DNA from: CAZUMW01 sp964621615 | Lineage (GTDB): Bacteria > Desulfobacterota > WTBG01 > CAIYCZ01 > CAIRTM01 | Reading direction: 5' to 3' | DNA length: 36,982 nucleotides | NCBI GenBank assembly: GCA_964621615.1 | Contig: CAZUMW010000046.1 | Span: 1-36,982, forward strand | In this document: piece after piece, positions 23,473 through 32,045 of the stretch | Position numbering within the stretch: the stretch's first letter is position 1 | Layout of the letters: each line of letters opens with the position of its first letter | The notes under the pieces: model-generated | Told to the model about the DNA's origin: nothing | Databases searched by the model: none | Seen by the model: only the letters and a program-made list of their open reading frames with translations | Translations under genes and position numbers: made by a program

Positions 23473-26280
23473 CTAATCTCTTTTTCGGAATAGAAGGCCC
23501 ATGTCAGCATTCAGAAGGCGCAGCCTGACATCCTTTATTTTCATTTGAACACATGGCGGTGAGGCGCGTTGAATATCCAGCAGCAAATGAGATGCATCGT
23601 CTTTTAATGCTGCGGGAATCGCTGTGCATTTTCCTGCTACAATATCTGCAGCTGTGCGGGAGGCCTGTATCATAAGGCGGCGGCAGCGGCGCTTCAGAAT
23701 GGGGTTTCCATCAAGGACGCCCATTATATCCCTGCCCAGAGAATAATACGCCGAGGTAATCCATGCGCCGAGACGTGATCCGGACAGACATTGTTCGCGG
23801 AAGCTTCTGAGGGCAGAGAGGCGGCCATGCGCTCGGTCCGTATCAGCCAGGGCCGATGCAATGCAGTAGGTACTGTTATCCTGTGAAAGCGGCTGCATCG
23901 TGATGTTCTGTGTTGCGCTGGCTCCGGGAGATACCTGCACCGCCGGGGCGGTTATCTGGGTATATCCCGGCATCTGCACACGAAGCGAATTGACGCCTGC
24001 TGCGGTCATCAGCAGGTAGTAGCCGTCTACGCTCATAGCGTTTGAGCCGTACTGTGATGAGACAATAGCGCCGTCAAGCGGCTGCAGCGTATTCTGGCAG
24101 AAAATTTCACCGGCAACGATGCCCATGCCGGTGGTTGACGAGCTGTAAATACCGCTTGTGGAGCCTGCGATAACCGTGCTTTCGGGAAATGCGCATCGCG
24201 AGGCCTGCTGCATTCTTCCGGTTGCCGTGCGTCCGCTTTCTCCTGAAAGTGCGCAGTTTACGTCATAGAGCCGGTAGGCGGAAAGGCCGATTTGAGACCA
24301 GTACCCGCCGCCGTCAATGCTTATGTAGATGCCGGAAAGATCGCTATAATCTTCAGTAAAGCCCTTGAACAGCGAGGCATACACGATATCGGAATTTTCA
24401 GGGTCAACTTTTATATCGGAAACGCAGTAATGCGGAGGCAGCCCCTCTGCCCGTTTCTGCCACGTGAGGCCGCCGTTTGTGCTTTTGTATATGCCCTCAT
24501 GCCCCCCTGCGCTGTCTCCGCACCCAAGGTATATGATGTCCGGGCTGGAGGGGGCAACGGCAATGCTGTTTACCACAATACCCTGCAGAAGCAGGCGCGG
24601 GATCCAGGTTGAGCCGCCGTTTTTGCTGATATATAATCCCCCGGCCTGTATCGGCGCCCAGAAACTTCCAGTGCCGGCGAACATAATATCTTTGTTTTCC
24701 GGGTGGAGCGCAACCGCATTGACCGGCACCGCTGTCTCAAGCAGTGTTTCCATGTCCTGATATATGTCATATTCCCATCCGGTAATTTTTATGATCTGGC
24801 CCCTTTTGCCAGAAGAAAAGCTTATGCCGGCGATGACCGTATCCGCTGAGTCACTTTCGCTGATAAGGTCGAGTGCGGTTACCTTATTGCCTTCCGTCTG
24901 GTCGGGGGTGTTTATATATATCCAGCTGTTTCCGCCGTCGGTGCTTTTTTTCAGTGACCAGTCACAGCCGATATAAAGCGTTTCGGGATTGTGCGGGTGG
25001 AATATAACCGCTTCGGATGATGAGCTGTTTAATTTGTTCCACATGCCGTTGTCGGTATACGAATAAACACCTGCGAGCGTGCCGCACAGAATTGCGCCGG
25101 AGCCTTCCTCCGGATCGACAGCGGTGTCGTAAATCGTGTTTGCGCGTATTCCCTGATTGGCTGAGGACCATGTTCGTGCACCGTCTGCTGACTTGAAAAC
25201 CCCCTGATTGACGCTGCCTCCATAGAGCAGAGAGCCGTCTTCATGGTCAGCCTCCATGGACAGAAACTCCGCAGGAGAGGAAGAGGTCAGCTCCCATGTT
25301 TCTCCGCTGTCGGTTGTTTTCGCTATATCGTTGAGAAGGCCCGCATAGACGGTGTCCGGGTCTGACGGCGGAATGCACAGCGCGCGGCAGCTGAAGGTGC
25401 CGTTATCAAAATCGCTCAGCTCGGTCCAGTACCAGTAGTCAGTGAGGGCACCGTCAGGATTTACTGCAACCCCTTTTGCACCTCCGGCAAAAATAAGATC
25501 AGGATCCGAAGGGCTGATGATTACTTCATCAAGATAGCCAAGCGATTCAGCCAGCTCATATTCGTCACCATACAGCGCTGCAGTCCAGTACCACCAGGTG
25601 ACCCCGTCATCGGGCGACATGTAAATGCGCCCCTGCGGTGACAGGTATGATGCACGATTTGCAACCCATATTTCACCGGGGTTGGCAGGGTGTATGTTAA
25701 TATCCCAGAAATTAAAGCGAACATATTCAGAGTCCGTGGAAAAGCCCCAGGGGTCCCAGTTGCTGCCGCCGTCAGTTGTCTTATAGATTTCACCATATTC
25801 ATCCGTGCCGGCTGGGCCGCCGGTACCGGCATAGACGGTGCCGCCGGTTTTATCATGGGGGTCAACAGCAATCGAATAGCAGAATCTGCCCTCATCGAGC
25901 AAAAATGACCAGTAATACCAGTTTTGACCGTCATCATAGGATACCAGTATATAATGCTCCTCTGCTATCCAGATAGTGCCGGGATTGTTTGGGTCGATGG
26001 AGATATCATGAACGCTCATATTTTTAAACAGCGGTATCGCCTGCCAGGAGGCCCCGCCGTCAGTGGATTTAAACAGTCCGTCCCCGCCCCAGGTGCCCGC
26101 CCACAAGGCCTGGGCGTTATGGGGGTCTGCGGCAAGCGTTTTAACCTGACCGCCGTAGAGTCCAAGGTTTTCCCACATAGATTGTTCTTGTGTTTTAGCG
26201 GCAGTTGGGATAAAAAATATACTAATGGAAAAACAAATAATTACCGCTTTAAATGGACGTATAACACATGATGCCCTCAT
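23473..26280 (-). CDS. Secreted Asp-box (BNR) repeat protein with a C-terminal CFI-box-like domain
   Basis: 935 residues. The start at 26280 is chosen because GGGAGGAA precedes it and a signal peptide follows (basic start, hydrophobic core about 11-27, AAKTQ). At least ten Asp-box motifs of the form S-x-D-x-G-x-x-W occur across about 50-740, e.g. KSTDGGASW, KTTDGGSNW, KSTDGGNSW, KSTNGGLTW, predicting beta-propeller blades like those of sialidases, sortilin and photosystem assembly factors. After that comes a carboxypeptidase-regulatory-like beta-sandwich (GEIFCQNTLQPLDGAIV onward). The C-terminus begins YCIASALADTD at about 805 and resembles the CFI-box C-terminal domain. Sialidase activity should not be assumed because catalytic residues were not identified. 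It is divergent from the epimerase gene. Confidence 0.8.
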   Translation of the reverse strand: MRASCVIRPFKAVIICFSISIFFIPTAAKTQEQSMWENLGLYGGQVKTLAADPHNAQALWAGTWGGDGLFKSTDGGASWQAIPLFKNMSVHDISIDPNNPGTIWIAEEHYILVSYDDGQNWYYWSFLLDEGRFCYSIAVDPHDKTGGTVYAGTGGPAGTDEYGEIYKTTDGGSNWDPWGFSTDSEYVRFNFWDINIHPANPGEIWVANRASYLSPQGRIYMSPDDGVTWWYWTAALYGDEYELAESLGYLDEVIISPSDPDLIFAGGAKGVAVNPDGALTDYWYWTELSDFDNGTFSCRALCIPPSDPDTVYAGLLNDIAKTTDSGETWELTSSSPAEFLSMEADHEDGSLLYGGSVNQGVFKSADGARTWSSANQGIRANTIYDTAVDPEEGSGAILCGTLAGVYSYTDNGMWNKLNSSSSEAVIFHPHNPETLYIGCDWSLKKSTDGGNSWIYINTPDQTEGNKVTALDLISESDSADTVIAGISFSSGKRGQIIKITGWEYDIYQDMETLLETAVPVNAVALHPENKDIMFAGTGSFWAPIQAGGLYISKNGGSTWIPRLLLQGIVVNSIAVAPSSPDIIYLGCGDSAGGHEGIYKSTNGGLTWQKRAEGLPPHYCVSDIKVDPENSDIVYASLFKGFTEDYSDLSGIYISIDGGGYWSQIGLSAYRLYDVNCALSGESGRTATGRMQQASRCAFPESTVIAGSTSGIYSSSTTGMGIVAGEIFCQNTLQPLDGAIVSSQYGSNAMSVDGYYLLMTAAGVNSLRVQMPGYTQITAPAVQVSPGASATQNITMQPLSQDNSTYCIASALADTDRAHGRLSALRSFREQCLSGSRLGAWITSAYYSLGRDIMGVLDGNPILKRRCRRLMIQASRTAADIVAGKCTAIPAALKDDASHLLLDIQRASPPCVQMKIKDVRLRLLNADMGLLFRKRD

Positions 26281-26361
26281 AGAGTGTTCCTCCCGTATAT
26301 GTTTATGGGATATATTAGCAGTGCCCAATGCGTTAATTTGTTGTGGACGCGTTTGGGGATA

Positions 26362-26390
26362 TATATATACTTTTTTCGTAATTTCTGCAA
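26362..26390 (-). promoter_or_regulatory. Candidate sigma70 promoter of the Asp-box protein
   Basis: On the minus strand TTGCAG (26385-26390) and TATATA (26362-26367) are separated by 17 bases, about 80 bases before the chosen start at 26280. The AT-rich tract ATATATATAC supports melting. Sequence-only prediction. Confidence 0.4.
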
Positions 26391-26408
26391 CGATACTCAA
26401 GAGGTATG

Positions 26409-26418
26409 TGAGCGCTCA
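26409..26418. promoter_or_regulatory. TGAGCGCTCA palindrome, LacI-family-style operator candidate
   Basis: A perfect 10-bp palindrome, within ATGTGAGCGCTCATTTT, lies between the two divergent promoters. It resembles the idealised lac/GalR-class operator centre (TGAGCGCTCA). No LacI-family regulator is in the window, so this is only suggestive. Confidence 0.35.
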
Positions 26419-26456
26419 TTTTACGGATCAATGTATCGGTTCTTTATTAATAGACG

Positions 26457-26485
26457 TTGACACACTGGAATGTTGTCATTATTAA
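26457..26485 (+). promoter_or_regulatory. Sigma70 promoter of the epimerase gene
   Basis: A consensus TTGACA at 26457-26462 and TATTAA at 26480-26485 are separated by exactly 17 bases. Transcription would begin near 26492, leaving a short leader with GAGGG before the ATG at 26508. Confidence 0.6.
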
Positions 26486-26507
26486 CTGCAAAGACGAGGG
26501 TGCTGCA

Positions 26508-27503
26508 ATGGGAAAAACACTGGTTACCGGTGCTACGGGATTTGTCGGGGCGGCGCTGGTTCGACAGCTGATCAGACAGGGAGATGATGTTCGTATAACT
26601 GTAAGAAAAACAAGCAATACCGTAAACATAGAAGGCATTGCTGTCGAAATGGTTGAAGCTGACATCTGCCGGCCTGACAGCATTCGTGAGGCGATGAAGG
26701 GGTGTACACATCTGTATCATGTTGCCGGGCTTTACCGAACATGGATGCGGGATTACGGAATGCTTACCCGGGTCAATATTGAGGGCACTGAAAACGTCAT
26801 GAACGCTGCGCTTCAATCGGGGATACAGAAGGTTGTTCATACAAGCTCTATCGGTGCTCTGGGTGTCCGTGCCGATGGTAAGCCCTCGGACGAGCATACA
26901 GCGTTTAACCTGTATCATTTAAAGCTTCCGTACGAGCAGTCTAAATATGAATCTGAAAATGTGGCACTTTCCTATGCGGATCGGGGGCTTCCGGTTGTTG
27001 TGGTCAGGCCCGCGCTGGTTATGGGAGAGGGTGATATTTATCCGACCCCATCGGGCAAGCTTGTCCTTGATATCCTGAAAAAGCGTATCCCGTCTTATTT
27101 TGACGGCGGAATCGATGTCGTTGATGTGGATGATGTCGCGGCCGGACACCGCCTGGCCATGGAAAAAGGCACAGCGGGGGAAAGTTATAATATCGGATGC
27201 ATCGGCAATTTTACGTCCCTTAAGGATCTTTTTTCCGCGATTGCAGAAGCAGGAAATGTTTCCCCGCCGCGTTTCAGGGTGCCGAAGGCCGGCGCTCGCG
27301 TGTGGGCAGGTGCGCTGACTATGATATCGGACTATATTACGCACATCGAGCCTGTTGCGTCGCCTGCAAACATCCGGGCGCTTGCGCTGAAAAGAAAGGT
27401 CGATTTCAGAAAAGCGGTTACCGGGCTCGGCATTCCGCAGACCCCGCTCTCGGAGGTGGTGAGGAAAACCGTTTCCTGGTATCACCGTATGGGGTATGTA
27501 TGA
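26508..27503 (+). CDS. NAD(P)-dependent sugar epimerase/dihydroflavonol reductase-like protein
   Basis: 331-residue extended short-chain dehydrogenase. The nucleotide motif TGATGFVG is at 7-14. The catalytic Ser lies in HTSSIGA (about 113-114), and Tyr142 and Lys146 form the YxxxK pair (YEQSK). The lineage resembles HpnA, the hopanoid-associated epimerase, and dihydroflavonol-4-reductase-like proteins, but no hopanoid genes are nearby, so the substrate is unknown. The start at ATG 26508 is used rather than 26457 because the Rossmann fold begins there and GAGGG lies upstream; the earlier codons overlap the predicted promoter. A single-gene transcript is likely, since a repeat-filled gap follows. 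Confidence 0.85.
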   Translation: MGKTLVTGATGFVGAALVRQLIRQGDDVRITVRKTSNTVNIEGIAVEMVEADICRPDSIREAMKGCTHLYHVAGLYRTWMRDYGMLTRVNIEGTENVMNAALQSGIQKVVHTSSIGALGVRADGKPSDEHTAFNLYHLKLPYEQSKYESENVALSYADRGLPVVVVRPALVMGEGDIYPTPSGKLVLDILKKRIPSYFDGGIDVVDVDDVAAGHRLAMEKGTAGESYNIGCIGNFTSLKDLFSAIAEAGNVSPPRFRVPKAGARVWAGALTMISDYITHIEPVASPANIRALALKRKVDFRKAVTGLGIPQTPLSEVVRKTVSWYHRMGYV

Positions 27504-27536
27504 AAGAAGCACAGGATATGATATACTGTGTTACAT

Positions 27537-27643
27537 AGCAGCATCGGGCCGCCCATGAAGTGAGGTTTTATCTGGCGGCGGCTGCGCAGAGCCCCGCCCG
27601 AACCGGCTTTTGTTCAATGTTTTCATTTATGTTGGACATGTTT
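27537..27643 (-). repeat. Dispersed intergenic repeat, copy C (full length, inverted)
   Basis: 107-bp ungapped inverted match to copy A at 6100-6206 (about 85% identity by hand count). The shared 17-mer core is at 27593-27609. It lies about 33 bp after the epimerase stop and 21 kb from copy A, with no open reading frame inside. Confidence 0.85.
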
Positions 27644-27674
27644 GTCGGGGATTGATTTCGAAATTATAACCTGA

Positions 27675-27726
27675 GCAGTACTTCGGGCGTTACTGCTGTG
27701 CTTCGTAGGAGCAGAATTATTTCTGC
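27675..27726. repeat. Two adjacent small hairpins upstream of the DUF6178-like gene
   Basis: GCAGTA (27675-27680) pairs with TACTGC (27691-27696) around a 10-nt loop. GCAGAA (27711-27716) pairs with TTCTGC (27721-27726) around TTAT. Neither is followed by a strong T-run. Together with repeat copy C they fill most of the 255-bp gap 27504-27758; no gene is seen in it. Confidence 0.4.
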
Positions 27727-27758
27727 AATTATCAACCTGTTATTAAGACAAATCGGCC

Positions 27759-29576
27759 ATGCAGAAACATAACGAGCAGAACAGCATATCTTTAAAGCAG
27801 GACGAAACCCAGCTGAACGCGGCAAAGCTGCTTTCAATGGACCGTCAGGCGCTTAAGGGTGTCTTTAATCGTCTCTCTGTTGATCAGCAGCGTGATGTGG
27901 TGATGCGATGCCCCTGGAAGGAGCGTATGGAATTCATTCTTATGTCGGATGATTCCCGCTCGCTTGTGCAGTCTCTTCCTGAAGAAGAGCTGTACTGGAC
28001 GATTCAGGAAATCGGCCCGGACGATGCCCTTCCTCTGGTGTCCCGGTCGAGCCATGAGCAGTTTCAATATATTGTTGATATTGACTGCTGGAAACGCGAC
28101 CGAATGGAACCCGGATCGATTTTCTGCTGGTATCGCATGCTTTCAAAATGTAACGAAGCAAAAGTGATTGAATGGTTTTCATCCGCCGATGATGATTTTT
28201 TGCTGCAGAGCCTGCAGCACTTTGTCACCGTGTTTAAGCTTGAGGAGGAGACCGATATCTCAGAGGAATATGACAATATGCCGGTTTATACGCTTGACGG
28301 CAGGACATATTTTCAGTTTTCAAGCGAGGAAGTCCGAACGGTGATTATGCCCCTGATGAACTGCCTGTATGAAAATGACCGGCAGCGGTTCGATTCCCTG
28401 ATAGAGGGGATTATGTGGGATTCACCCTCAGAGCTTGAGGAATCCGCGTTCCACTGGCGCCGAGCCCGTATCGCAGAAAAGGGATTTCCGGGGATGGATG
28501 AAGCAATGAGCCTGTATCAGCACATTACCGATCGCGAGATAGAGATGCTTAAAAGAGGGGCGGGCAGCAGGGAGGAGCACGCGGCCCCGGAGGTTCCTGA
28601 TTCCCAGCTGAAACTCAGATATGCTTTTAAGCACGGGATGCTTCCGGATTTTCTGGCCGGGGCCCTGCTTTCCATTGAGCATCAGGAGCGCCTTGATACC
28701 ATACAGCACTCCATGACGCTTCTTGCAAACAAGATTATTATCGCCGATTGTCTTGATGTGCACCAGAGGGCTGATGTCCGCCGTGCGCTCAGCAAAGCCG
28801 CCGGATATATGAATATAGGAATCCAGTATCTGAGCGGCTCCGATTGCGGACGGGCTGTGCTGATGATAGAGACCATACACCCTGAAATATTGTTCCGGGT
28901 CGGTAACTCACGAGTGCGGGGTGTACAAAAAGCTGCCGCGAGCCTGCCGGCTCAGCTGAGCCTTCCGTCAACCGGGCAGGTTCTGTCATTTTATCACAGC
29001 CCCCTTTCAGATACGCTTCGGGGGCTTGCAATGAGCAGGCCGCTTTTTTTCGAAGGTAATGTGAAGCAGGGCAGCATGGTTTTTAAAGATTTTGAAACGC
29101 TTGATGAAATCAGGCGTACGGAAAAGGTGCTGGCACGCATTGCAGTCATAGATACGCTGCTGTTTACGTGGCTCGGAGTCCCCGCTGAAGCCGTACAGGC
29201 CGGGCTTGAAGCGTCAGGAGTCCTTGAGGACAGCGCCGATGTGACGTGCGTATCGGTATTTCTGACGGTGCTTGCTAATTATCTGCTCAATAAGGGCGCG
29301 CAGCTCGAACCGCTGACGGTTGGCGAGCTGCAGCACCTTCTGGAGAAGGTTTTTGAAATAAAAGGCAGTGGGGGCTGGAGAATCAGGGAAAGCATGCTTT
29401 CTGATATCCTGTCATGGTTACGCTCATTCTGTACGATTGAGCCGGATGATCAAGAGCCGCTGGATCACTTTATCGGTTATTGCCTGCGGTCTATGGAAGA
29501 GGAATTTTCACAGCTTGTCGGTCAAAAAACAATTGAGCCGCGATATGTCAATGGGATAATGGTATATAATACATAA
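27759..29576 (+). CDS. DUF6178-like protein of unknown function
   Basis: 605 residues, soluble and acidic, with no signal peptide or membrane helices. The order of conserved-looking blocks (VMRCPWKERMEFI; LPEEELYWTIQEIG; FQYIVDIDCWKRDRM; YFQFSSEEVRTVIMPL; WRRARIAEKGFPGMDEA) recalls the DUF6178 family, which I associate with Desulfobacterota; this is from memory and no database was searched. Nothing in the sequence indicates a catalytic site. A 77-residue gene follows 33 bp downstream and a strong terminator lies after it, so the two probably form one transcript. The ribosome site at ATG 27759 is poor. Confidence 0.65.
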   Translation: MQKHNEQNSISLKQDETQLNAAKLLSMDRQALKGVFNRLSVDQQRDVVMRCPWKERMEFILMSDDSRSLVQSLPEEELYWTIQEIGPDDALPLVSRSSHEQFQYIVDIDCWKRDRMEPGSIFCWYRMLSKCNEAKVIEWFSSADDDFLLQSLQHFVTVFKLEEETDISEEYDNMPVYTLDGRTYFQFSSEEVRTVIMPLMNCLYENDRQRFDSLIEGIMWDSPSELEESAFHWRRARIAEKGFPGMDEAMSLYQHITDREIEMLKRGAGSREEHAAPEVPDSQLKLRYAFKHGMLPDFLAGALLSIEHQERLDTIQHSMTLLANKIIIADCLDVHQRADVRRALSKAAGYMNIGIQYLSGSDCGRAVLMIETIHPEILFRVGNSRVRGVQKAAASLPAQLSLPSTGQVLSFYHSPLSDTLRGLAMSRPLFFEGNVKQGSMVFKDFETLDEIRRTEKVLARIAVIDTLLFTWLGVPAEAVQAGLEASGVLEDSADVTCVSVFLTVLANYLLNKGAQLEPLTVGELQHLLEKVFEIKGSGGWRIRESMLSDILSWLRSFCTIEPDDQEPLDHFIGYCLRSMEEEFSQLVGQKTIEPRYVNGIMVYNT

Positions 29577-29609
29577 AAAAAACCCGCATACAAAAAAGGA
29601 GGAATCATT

Positions 29610-29843
29610 ATGCCACACAAAGCAATACCTGAAATCGCCGCCGTACTGCAAGTTGCATTTTATGCTTCACATATGGTTCCTGAATATAAGGAGCTTTCCA
29701 TCGAACAGAGGCGTGAAAAAGTTGCCGAAGATTATTTCTCCGCTCTTAAGATAGCTGATGTTATATTTGAGAAAGCCAAACACGAAAAGCTTCCTCCGGA
29801 TCAGGAGCGCATCATCAATAAATATATTAATTTTAACGGATAG
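29610..29843 (+). CDS. Small conserved-looking hypothetical protein
   Basis: 77 residues, no family recognised. An excellent ribosome site (AAGGAGGAA, 6-7 bases before the ATG) and a strong terminator just downstream support expression. The sequence is helical and charged (SIEQRREKVAEDYFSALKIADVIFEKAKHEKL), with no cysteine and no transmembrane segment. Close spacing to the DUF6178-like gene suggests a functional pair, which is inference only. Confidence 0.75.
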   Translation: MPHKAIPEIAAVLQVAFYASHMVPEYKELSIEQRREKVAEDYFSALKIADVIFEKAKHEKLPPDQERIINKYINFNG

Positions 29844-29885
29844 GCGAAGATACTATCGCATTGAGGACCAGCGTGTGTATCAAAA

Positions 29886-29917
29886 GGGGACAGCGGCAGA
29901 GAGCTGTCCTCTTTTTT
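29886..29917 (+). terminator. Rho-independent terminator after the DUF6178-like pair
   Basis: GGGGACAGC (29886-29894) pairs fully with GCTGTCCTC (29903-29911), including one G-T wobble, around an 8-nt loop, and is followed by TTTTTT (29912-29917). It is the clearest intrinsic terminator in the window. Confidence 0.9.
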
Positions 29918-29960
29918 CTGTATTGCTGTATATGCGCATTGTTTAATAGCACCAGAGCCA

Positions 29961-31838
29961 ATGTATACAAATATTTTTTATTTTATTATCGCTTTTTCGA
30001 TTTTTTCGCTGTATGACTCATCCCGCGCGCCGGCGCTTTCCTTTTCGGAAGCCGCAAGCTGGACAGGTATTCTGTGCGTGCTGTTTTTCCTCTGTGTCAG
30101 GATGCTTTTCAAGCGCATCGAACGGGCATTTCGCTATCGCAGACGGGATGTGCATACATTTTCTACGGTGCACGGTCGGCAGATAACCTTCTGCTGCATG
30201 CTTGCAATAGCGCTGTATGCGGTTTTTGTCTATCTGCTTGACGTGAAGTGGTATCTGCAGTACTTGCCGTATGTCAGCCGCAGCGAATTTGCGGTTAATC
30301 TGATCGGCATTGCGCTCTTTTTCCTGCTGCTGTCTATTGTCTGGGCGTGTGCATTCCCTTCGTATCACCGCCTGTATGATCGGTCGATATCGCTGTCACA
30401 GTATCTCGGATCTCATGTGCGCCTTAATATTGCCATTGTTATTCCCTGGCTTGTTTTTTCAATTATCTTTGATATCGCAGATCTGCTTCCTTCTGAAATA
30501 GCTGCTTATTTCAGCAGCCATACCGTTGCCGGCTATTTTGTCATCGCTGTTTTGTTTATCGCGCTTGCATGTTTTTTCCCCCGGCTACTGGTTATGATAT
30601 GGAACTGCACACCGATGCCGGGCGGTGCGCTGCGAACCCGCCTTGAGGCTTTTTGCCGGAAGGCGGGGTTCCACTATTCAGATCTCATGCAGTGGGACCT
30701 TTTCGGCGGGAAGCTTATAACGGCCGGTGTGCTTGGATTTATCAGAAAGTGCCGCTATGTGCTTATCAGCCCTGCGCTCATCGACATTTTAAGTGAAGAT
30801 GAGCTTGAGGCGGTTGTTGCGCATGAGATAGGTCATATAAAAAAGCGGCACATGCTGTTTTATATTATATTTATTCTGGGCTACGGCATTTTTTCCTATG
30901 CGTTTTATAAAATTGTCTATATGTGGCTCCTTTCACGTGATTTCTTTTTCAATCTTTTTATCTCCGGCTCAGGCGACCTGCGCTCGGGTTTCTATGCAGT
31001 TCCTGCAATTGTGCTTGTTTTGTTTCTGCTTTTGTATTTCAGGTTTCTGTTCGGCGCTTTTTCACGGAACTTCGAGCGGCAGTCTGATGCCTACGCGATA
31101 AAAATTAAGGGCAGCGCTGACGGGATTATCGGATCGCTTGAGAAAATCGCTGTTGCCGGCTCACACAGCAGAAGCGCACCGAACTGGCATCACTACAGCA
31201 TTGCCGAGCGGTCGTCTTTTTTGCAGAGATGCGAGGCTGACCGGCAGCTGATACACCGGCACGACAGAAAGGTTTCAAAAATGATTGGCAGCTATTGTCT
31301 GGCGTTGATCCTTGTTGGGGGGCTGTTTTTCGGATTTGGTGATACGCTGCTGGGACAGTCGGAACTTACCGTGCTGCAAAATGTGGTGGAGCGCAGGATT
31401 GCTGCCGACGGTGACGATCCGGAGCTGTTTTTTGTTCTGGGCAATATATATTATGAGAAACATATGTTTGAACAGGCTGAGCAGCAGTACCGGACAGCGC
31501 TGTCCCTGTCGCCGCAGGAACCGGAAGTTTTGAATAATCTTGCCTGGCTTTATGCTACAGCAGACGATGAAGATGTCCGAAATCCTGAAAAAGCGCTTTC
31601 TCTTGCGCTCAGGGCGGCCAGGCTCGCGCCGAAACCGCATATTCTCGATACACTGGCTGAAAGCTATTTTTTGAATGGCAATTATGAAAAAGCGGTGATC
31701 ACGATCAGAAAAGCCATTGCCCGCAAGCCGCAAAATATTGAATATTATCGGCAGCAGCTTGAAAAATTCACAAGCGAACTCGCAAAAGAGCGTGAAAAAA
31801 GGCGCAAGCTCCAAACAGGGGAATATATATCACTGTGA
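29961..31838 (+). CDS. Membrane M48-family metallopeptidase with C-terminal TPR repeats
   Basis: 625 residues. Hydrophobic helices fill much of residues 1-215, followed by the zinc motif HEIGH at 288-292 within AVVAHEIGHIKKRH. Two more membrane segments (about 298-320 and 345-365) precede the third ligand in NFERQSDAYA (Glu372). This layout is that of M48 (Ste24/HtpX-like) proteases, which cleave membrane or misfolded proteins. A further helix near 435-455 leads to a TPR region at about 490-605 (PELFFVLGNIYYEKHMFEQAEQQYRTAL is split over its first unit), likely periplasmic or cytosolic and protein-binding. The ribosome site before the ATG is weak. The TPR addition is longer than in HtpX itself. 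Confidence 0.9.
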   Translation: MYTNIFYFIIAFSIFSLYDSSRAPALSFSEAASWTGILCVLFFLCVRMLFKRIERAFRYRRRDVHTFSTVHGRQITFCCMLAIALYAVFVYLLDVKWYLQYLPYVSRSEFAVNLIGIALFFLLLSIVWACAFPSYHRLYDRSISLSQYLGSHVRLNIAIVIPWLVFSIIFDIADLLPSEIAAYFSSHTVAGYFVIAVLFIALACFFPRLLVMIWNCTPMPGGALRTRLEAFCRKAGFHYSDLMQWDLFGGKLITAGVLGFIRKCRYVLISPALIDILSEDELEAVVAHEIGHIKKRHMLFYIIFILGYGIFSYAFYKIVYMWLLSRDFFFNLFISGSGDLRSGFYAVPAIVLVLFLLLYFRFLFGAFSRNFERQSDAYAIKIKGSADGIIGSLEKIAVAGSHSRSAPNWHHYSIAERSSFLQRCEADRQLIHRHDRKVSKMIGSYCLALILVGGLFFGFGDTLLGQSELTVLQNVVERRIAADGDDPELFFVLGNIYYEKHMFEQAEQQYRTALSLSPQEPEVLNNLAWLYATADDEDVRNPEKALSLALRAARLAPKPHILDTLAESYFLNGNYEKAVITIRKAIARKPQNIEYYRQQLEKFTSELAKEREKRRKLQTGEYISL

Positions 31839-31851
31839 GGGGGGCAATTGC

Positions 31852-31880
31852 TTTTCACAAAGCCTCGAGTGGTGTATACT
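31852..31880 (+). promoter_or_regulatory. Candidate promoter of the fmdB leader RNA
   Basis: TATACT at 31875-31880 is a strong -10 element. A weak -35 (TTTTCA, 31852-31857) lies 17 bases upstream. Transcription would begin near 31887, at the base of the predicted rod-like RNA structure. Confidence 0.45.
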
Positions 31881-31886
31881 ATACCG

Positions 31887-32045
31887 GTACGTATCCCGCT
31901 GCAGCGTGGGTGCAATTATGAAATCAATTTTAATTTACCGGTATGCCACCAATGTAGACGGGGACCATCACAGTCGCACCCGAAAGGTGATCCTGCCGGG
32001 GGTGCATGGGCTGCCGCCACGCCCTGCGGGCGGGAGAGTAAACAC
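31887..32045 (+). ncRNA. Rod-like structured RNA or leader upstream of fmdB, 6S-like shape
   Basis: The 224-bp gap has nested long-range pairings: CCCGC (31895-31899) with GCGGG (32030-32034); GCGTGG (31904-31909) with CCACGC (32017-32022); CCGG (31938-31941) with CCGG (31996-31999); CACC (31947-31950) with GGTG (31986-31989); CGGG (31959-31962) with CCCG (31979-31982). Between the second and third pairs, the left strand is a 28-nt AT-rich single-stranded stretch and the right strand a 17-nt G-rich one. A long rod with one large bubble is the general shape of 6S RNA, but I do not recognise conserved 6S sequence and no terminator separates it from fmdB. A cis-acting leader is equally possible. 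The pairs were found by eye. Confidence 0.4.
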
